The notes under the pieces were generated by a model. It was not told the origin of the DNA. It worked only from the letters and a program-made list of their open reading frames with translations, and made no database searches. A program made the translations under genes and the position numbers. 8,608 bases of DNA from CAG-791 sp963657295 (lineage in GTDB: Bacteria > Bacillota > Clostridia > Lachnospirales > Lachnospiraceae). The stretch spans positions 1-8,608 of the forward strand of contig CAVKMX010000101.1 of NCBI GenBank assembly GCA_963657295.1. The letters are read 5' to 3'. The stretch's first letter is position 1. Every line of letters starts with the position of its first letter. Below, in pieces: positions 7,067 to 8,608 of this stretch.

Positions 7067-7864
7067 ATGAGCACGAATGTGAACAACGTACAGCTGCTGG
7101 ACAAAACCAGGAAGATCGAACGGCTCCTGCACAACAACAGTACCGGCAAGGTGGTGTTCAATGACATCTGTGCCGTCATGAGTGACATCATGAACAGCAA
7201 TATGCTGGTGCTCTCCCATAAAGGAAAGGTGCTGGGGGTGTCCAACAGAGAGGGCATCGCACCGCTGAAGAATCTGATGAAGGATGATCTGGGCGAATTC
7301 ATCGATCATGATCTGAACGAACGGCTGCTGGCGGTCCTGTCCACGAATGAGAATGTCATGCTCTCGACCCTTGGCTTTGATGCGGAGGATTCGGCCCACA
7401 ATGCCATCATCTGTCCCATCGAGATTGCGGGCGAGCGTCTTGGAACGGTGTTCATTTATAACGGCGGGAAGCTTTACGACATTGACGACATCATCATCTG
7501 TGAGTACGGCACAACGGTGGTGGGCCTCGAGATGCTCCGTGCGGTTACGGAGGAGTCGGCAGAAGAGAACCGTCGGACAGCCATCGTGAAATCGGCCTTC
7601 TCCACCCTGTCCTATACGGAGATCCAGGCGATTCTCCATATTTTCGAGGAGATGGACGGCAAGCGGGAGGGAATTCTGGTTGCATCGAAGATCGCGGATA
7701 AGGCCGGAATCACCCGGTCGGTGATCGTAAATGCCCTGCGTAAATTCGAATCTGCCGGCGTCATTGAATCGCGCTCCTCGGGCATGAAGGGAACCTATAT
7801 CAAGGTGCTCAACGATGCGGTGTATCATGAGCTGGACACCATGCGCAGCCGGATGGATGTGTGA
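7067..7864 (+). CDS. codY: GTP- and branched-chain-amino-acid-sensing global transcriptional regulator CodY
   Basis: CodY is the Firmicute repressor/activator that senses isoleucine, leucine, valine and, in many species, GTP, and controls nitrogen and carbon metabolism genes when nutrients are plentiful. The 265-residue protein has the N-terminal GAF-type ligand-binding domain (about 1-155; NSNMLVLSHKGKVLGVSN at 43-60, FDAEDSAHNAIICPIEIAGERLGT at 104-127) and a C-terminal winged helix. The DNA-recognition stretch (about 205-249) includes SKIADKAGITRSVIVNALRK and ESRSSGMKGTYIKVLN, which is nearly invariant in CodY. GGAGG (7056-7060) lies 6 bases before the ATG and inside the last topA codons, so topA and codY share an mRNA and are probably translationally coupled. 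The length is a few residues above the usual 257-260. The topA-codY pairing supports a clostridial origin. Confidence 0.97.
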   Translation: MSTNVNNVQLLDKTRKIERLLHNNSTGKVVFNDICAVMSDIMNSNMLVLSHKGKVLGVSNREGIAPLKNLMKDDLGEFIDHDLNERLLAVLSTNENVMLSTLGFDAEDSAHNAIICPIEIAGERLGTVFIYNGGKLYDIDDIIICEYGTTVVGLEMLRAVTEESAEENRRTAIVKSAFSTLSYTEIQAILHIFEEMDGKREGILVASKIADKAGITRSVIVNALRKFESAGVIESRSSGMKGTYIKVLNDAVYHELDTMRSRMDV

Positions 7865-7907
7865 GACGGCCGGTGCGGCACCCCTTTGCCCGTTACTGTA
7901 CAGACGC

Positions 7908-8064
7908 CCGCCAGGCGACAGGGTGGCGGAGAATGTCCAGTCCGGGGGCCTTGCGAGGCCTCGGTGCTTGCGAACGTCTTATGTGAGCTTAGCACCGCTA
8001 GGTCCTCGCACGGAGTGAGAACGTCCCCAGGACGGACAGCTCCGCCAGGACCCGTCACCGGCGG
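7908..8064 (+). other. Chain of GC-rich inverted repeats downstream of codY, function unknown
   Basis: At least five inverted repeats follow one another: CCGCCA/TGGCGG (7908-7913 with 7924-7929); GGCCT/AGGCC around a TGCG loop (7947-7960); CGGTGCT/AGCACCG (7962-7968 with 7991-7997); GTCCT/AGGAC (8002-8006 with 8029-8033), or alternatively GGTCCT/AGGACC (8001-8006 with 8047-8052); and CCGCC/GGCGG (8042-8046 with 8060-8064). Short direct repeats are also present: GAACGTC at 7972 and 8019, CCAGGAC at 8027 and 8045. There is no T run, so these are not ordinary terminators. The stretch starts about 45 bases after the codY stop and ends before the rpsB promoter. It may be an intergenic repeat element or a structured 3'-UTR/small RNA. 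I find no credible protein in it. Confidence 0.5.
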
Positions 8065-8118
8065 GCGAATGAACTGTAACCTTTGCCCGGCGCGGGGGAG
8101 CTCCGTGAAAGATGCCAC

Positions 8119-8148
8119 TTGCAGGCGGCTCGGTAAGTGTGATACAAT
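8119..8148 (+). promoter_or_regulatory. Sigma-A promoter for rpsB
   Basis: TTGCAG (8119-8124) and TACAAT (8143-8148) are 18 bases apart, and TGA directly before the -10 gives the extended -10 pattern TGnTACAAT. Both hexamers are close to consensus (4 of 6 and 5 of 6). Transcription would begin near 8155, giving a leader of about 180 nt before the rpsB ATG. Confidence 0.75.
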
Positions 8149-8154
8149 CTGATG

Positions 8155-8337
8155 GCTGTGCGGTGAATGCACGGTGAAGGACTATAAAGCACGCATTTTC
8201 AGCAGGTGCCGGTGGCCGAAAGGCTGGCATGGGTCCTTGAGGAGTCACCTCTTTGAGAAGAGAGAGGTTCCTTGCTGCGGAGAGGATGCGGACGGCCGGG
8301 GTTGCCGGCATACAAACCAATCATGGAGGATGAAGCA
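8155..8337 (+). promoter_or_regulatory. Structured 5' leader of rpsB, candidate ribosomal-protein autoregulatory RNA
   Basis: The predicted leader folds into distinct helices: GTGC/GCAC (8158-8161 with 8169-8172); a closing helix AAGGAC/GTCCTT (8177-8182 with 8233-8238) around a hairpin TGCC-GGCC-GAAA-GGCT-GGCA (8207-8229, GNRA tetraloop, 3-base bulge GGT); a long hairpin GAGGA + ACCTCTTT with AGAGAGGT + TCCTT (8239-8273, 13 pairs, 3-base bulge); and GCCGG/CCGGC (8295-8309), 15 bases before the Shine-Dalgarno. TCCTT occurs at both 8234 and 8269, so the AAGGA strand could switch partners. Long structured leaders that let a ribosomal protein control its own mRNA are well known, so control by S2 is plausible. 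I do not recognise a named family, and no T-box AGGGTGG core is present. Confidence 0.5.
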
Positions 8338-8608
8338 ATGAGCGTAGTATCAATGAAGGATCTGCTGGAGGCAGGCGTACATTTCGGACATCAGACCCGC
8401 CGCTGGAATCCCAAGATGGCTCCCTATATCTTCACGGAGCGCAACGGAATCCACATCATCGACCTGCAGAAGTCTGTTGTAAAGGTCGATGAGGCGTACA
8501 AGGCTGTTTTTGAAATTGCAGAGCAGGGCGGAACCATTCTGTTCGTCGGCACCAAGAAGCAGGCACAGGATTCTGTAAAGGCTGAGGCAGAGCGCTGCGG
8601 CATGTACT
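8338..8608 (+). CDS. rpsB: 30S ribosomal protein S2, N-terminal part (3' end outside window)
   Basis: S2 is a small-subunit ribosomal protein bound at the head/body junction of the 30S subunit, needed together with S1 for efficient initiation. The 90 visible residues carry the family hallmarks: MKDLLEAGVHFGHQTRRWNPKM (6-27) and YIFTERNGIHIIDLQKS (30-46), then ILFVGTKKQAQDSVKAEA (67-84). The ATG at 8338 has GGAGG (8325-8329) 8 bases upstream. It has its own promoter and a long structured leader. The next gene is expected to be tsf (elongation factor Ts), as in most bacteria, but it lies beyond the window. Confidence 0.96.
   Translation, partial: MSVVSMKDLLEAGVHFGHQTRRWNPKMAPYIFTERNGIHIIDLQKSVVKVDEAYKAVFEIAEQGGTILFVGTKKQAQDSVKAEAERCGMY

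Larger units (their letters stand above)
7865..8337. other. 473-base gene-free region between codY and rpsB
   Basis: The first half (to about 8110) is the GC-rich repeat-bearing stretch described separately; the second half holds the rpsB promoter and leader. A frame of 88 codons from a TTG at 7886 exists but has no ribosome binding site and an unconvincing Arg/Gly/Pro/Cys-rich composition. No clear terminator of the topA-codY unit is visible: the short GGTG/CACC hairpin at 7872-7882 is followed by only three T. Confidence 0.7.

Noticed and set aside
5788..7302. 504-codon open frame on the minus strand opposite topA and codY
   Set aside because: It covers two well-identified genes on the other strand and shows no recognisable domain. 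Long antisense frames are common in GC-rich coding DNA.
7872..7887. Terminator after codY (GGTG/CACC hairpin with TTT)
   Set aside because: A four-pair stem with three T is too weak for intrinsic termination.
7886..8152. 88-codon frame between codY and rpsB from a TTG codon
   Set aside because: No Shine-Dalgarno, odd composition, and it runs across the inverted repeats and the rpsB promoter. It is more likely non-coding, though database hits could overturn this.
8194..8208. Possible CodY box (AATTTTCWGAAAATT-like) in the rpsB leader
   Set aside because: Only 10 of 15 positions match and the right half is absent; this is weak and expected by chance.
8155..8337. T-box riboswitch upstream of rpsB
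   Set aside because: There is no AGGGTGG-type T-box core and no terminator/antiterminator pair with a T run; ribosomal protein genes are also not usual T-box targets.

Overview
The window is 8.6 kb of GC-rich (mid-50s percent or a little higher, judged by eye), tightly packed bacterial core genome, with every gene on the + strand. A Clostridia (Firmicutes) origin fits best, probably a Lachnospiraceae-like lineage. The reasons are a CodY regulator directly behind topA, the order L17 - ecfA1 - ecfA2 - ecfT - truA, a long lysine-rich insert in ribosomal protein L17, and strong GGAGG-type ribosome binding sites. The genus cannot be fixed from the sequence alone.

Layout. The 3' end of rplQ (L17) closes an upstream ribosomal protein operon at a textbook intrinsic terminator (424-458). 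Next comes an energy-coupling factor (ECF) vitamin/metal transporter module: two ATPases (ecfA1 553-1407, ecfA2 1499-2488) and the transmembrane T component (ecfT 2481-3281). No substrate-binding S component lies beside it. truA (tRNA pseudouridine synthase) starts 16 bases after ecfT. It has no stop codon of its own and runs in frame into a HAD-family phosphatase, giving one 494-codon reading frame (3298-4782). A recognisable promoter (4846-4874) precedes topA (DNA topoisomerase I, 4956-7065). codY (7067-7864) follows one base later, so the two are probably co-transcribed. After 473 bases without a gene, rpsB (ribosomal protein S2) begins at 8338 and runs off the end.

The gene-free stretch before rpsB has two parts. 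Bases 7865-8110 hold a chain of GC-rich inverted repeats with no function I can name. Bases 8119-8337 hold a sigma-A-type promoter and a leader of roughly 180 nt with well-formed stem-loops, which may regulate rpsB.

The run of ten N (5777-5786) inside topA looks like a scaffolding artefact. The flanks share the bases CTC, and removing 13 bases restores a normal topoisomerase frame. I see no mobile element, CRISPR array, tRNA or rRNA, and no clear new multi-gene system. The points most worth a second look are the TruA-HAD fusion, the structured DNA/RNA between codY and rpsB, and the rpsB leader.
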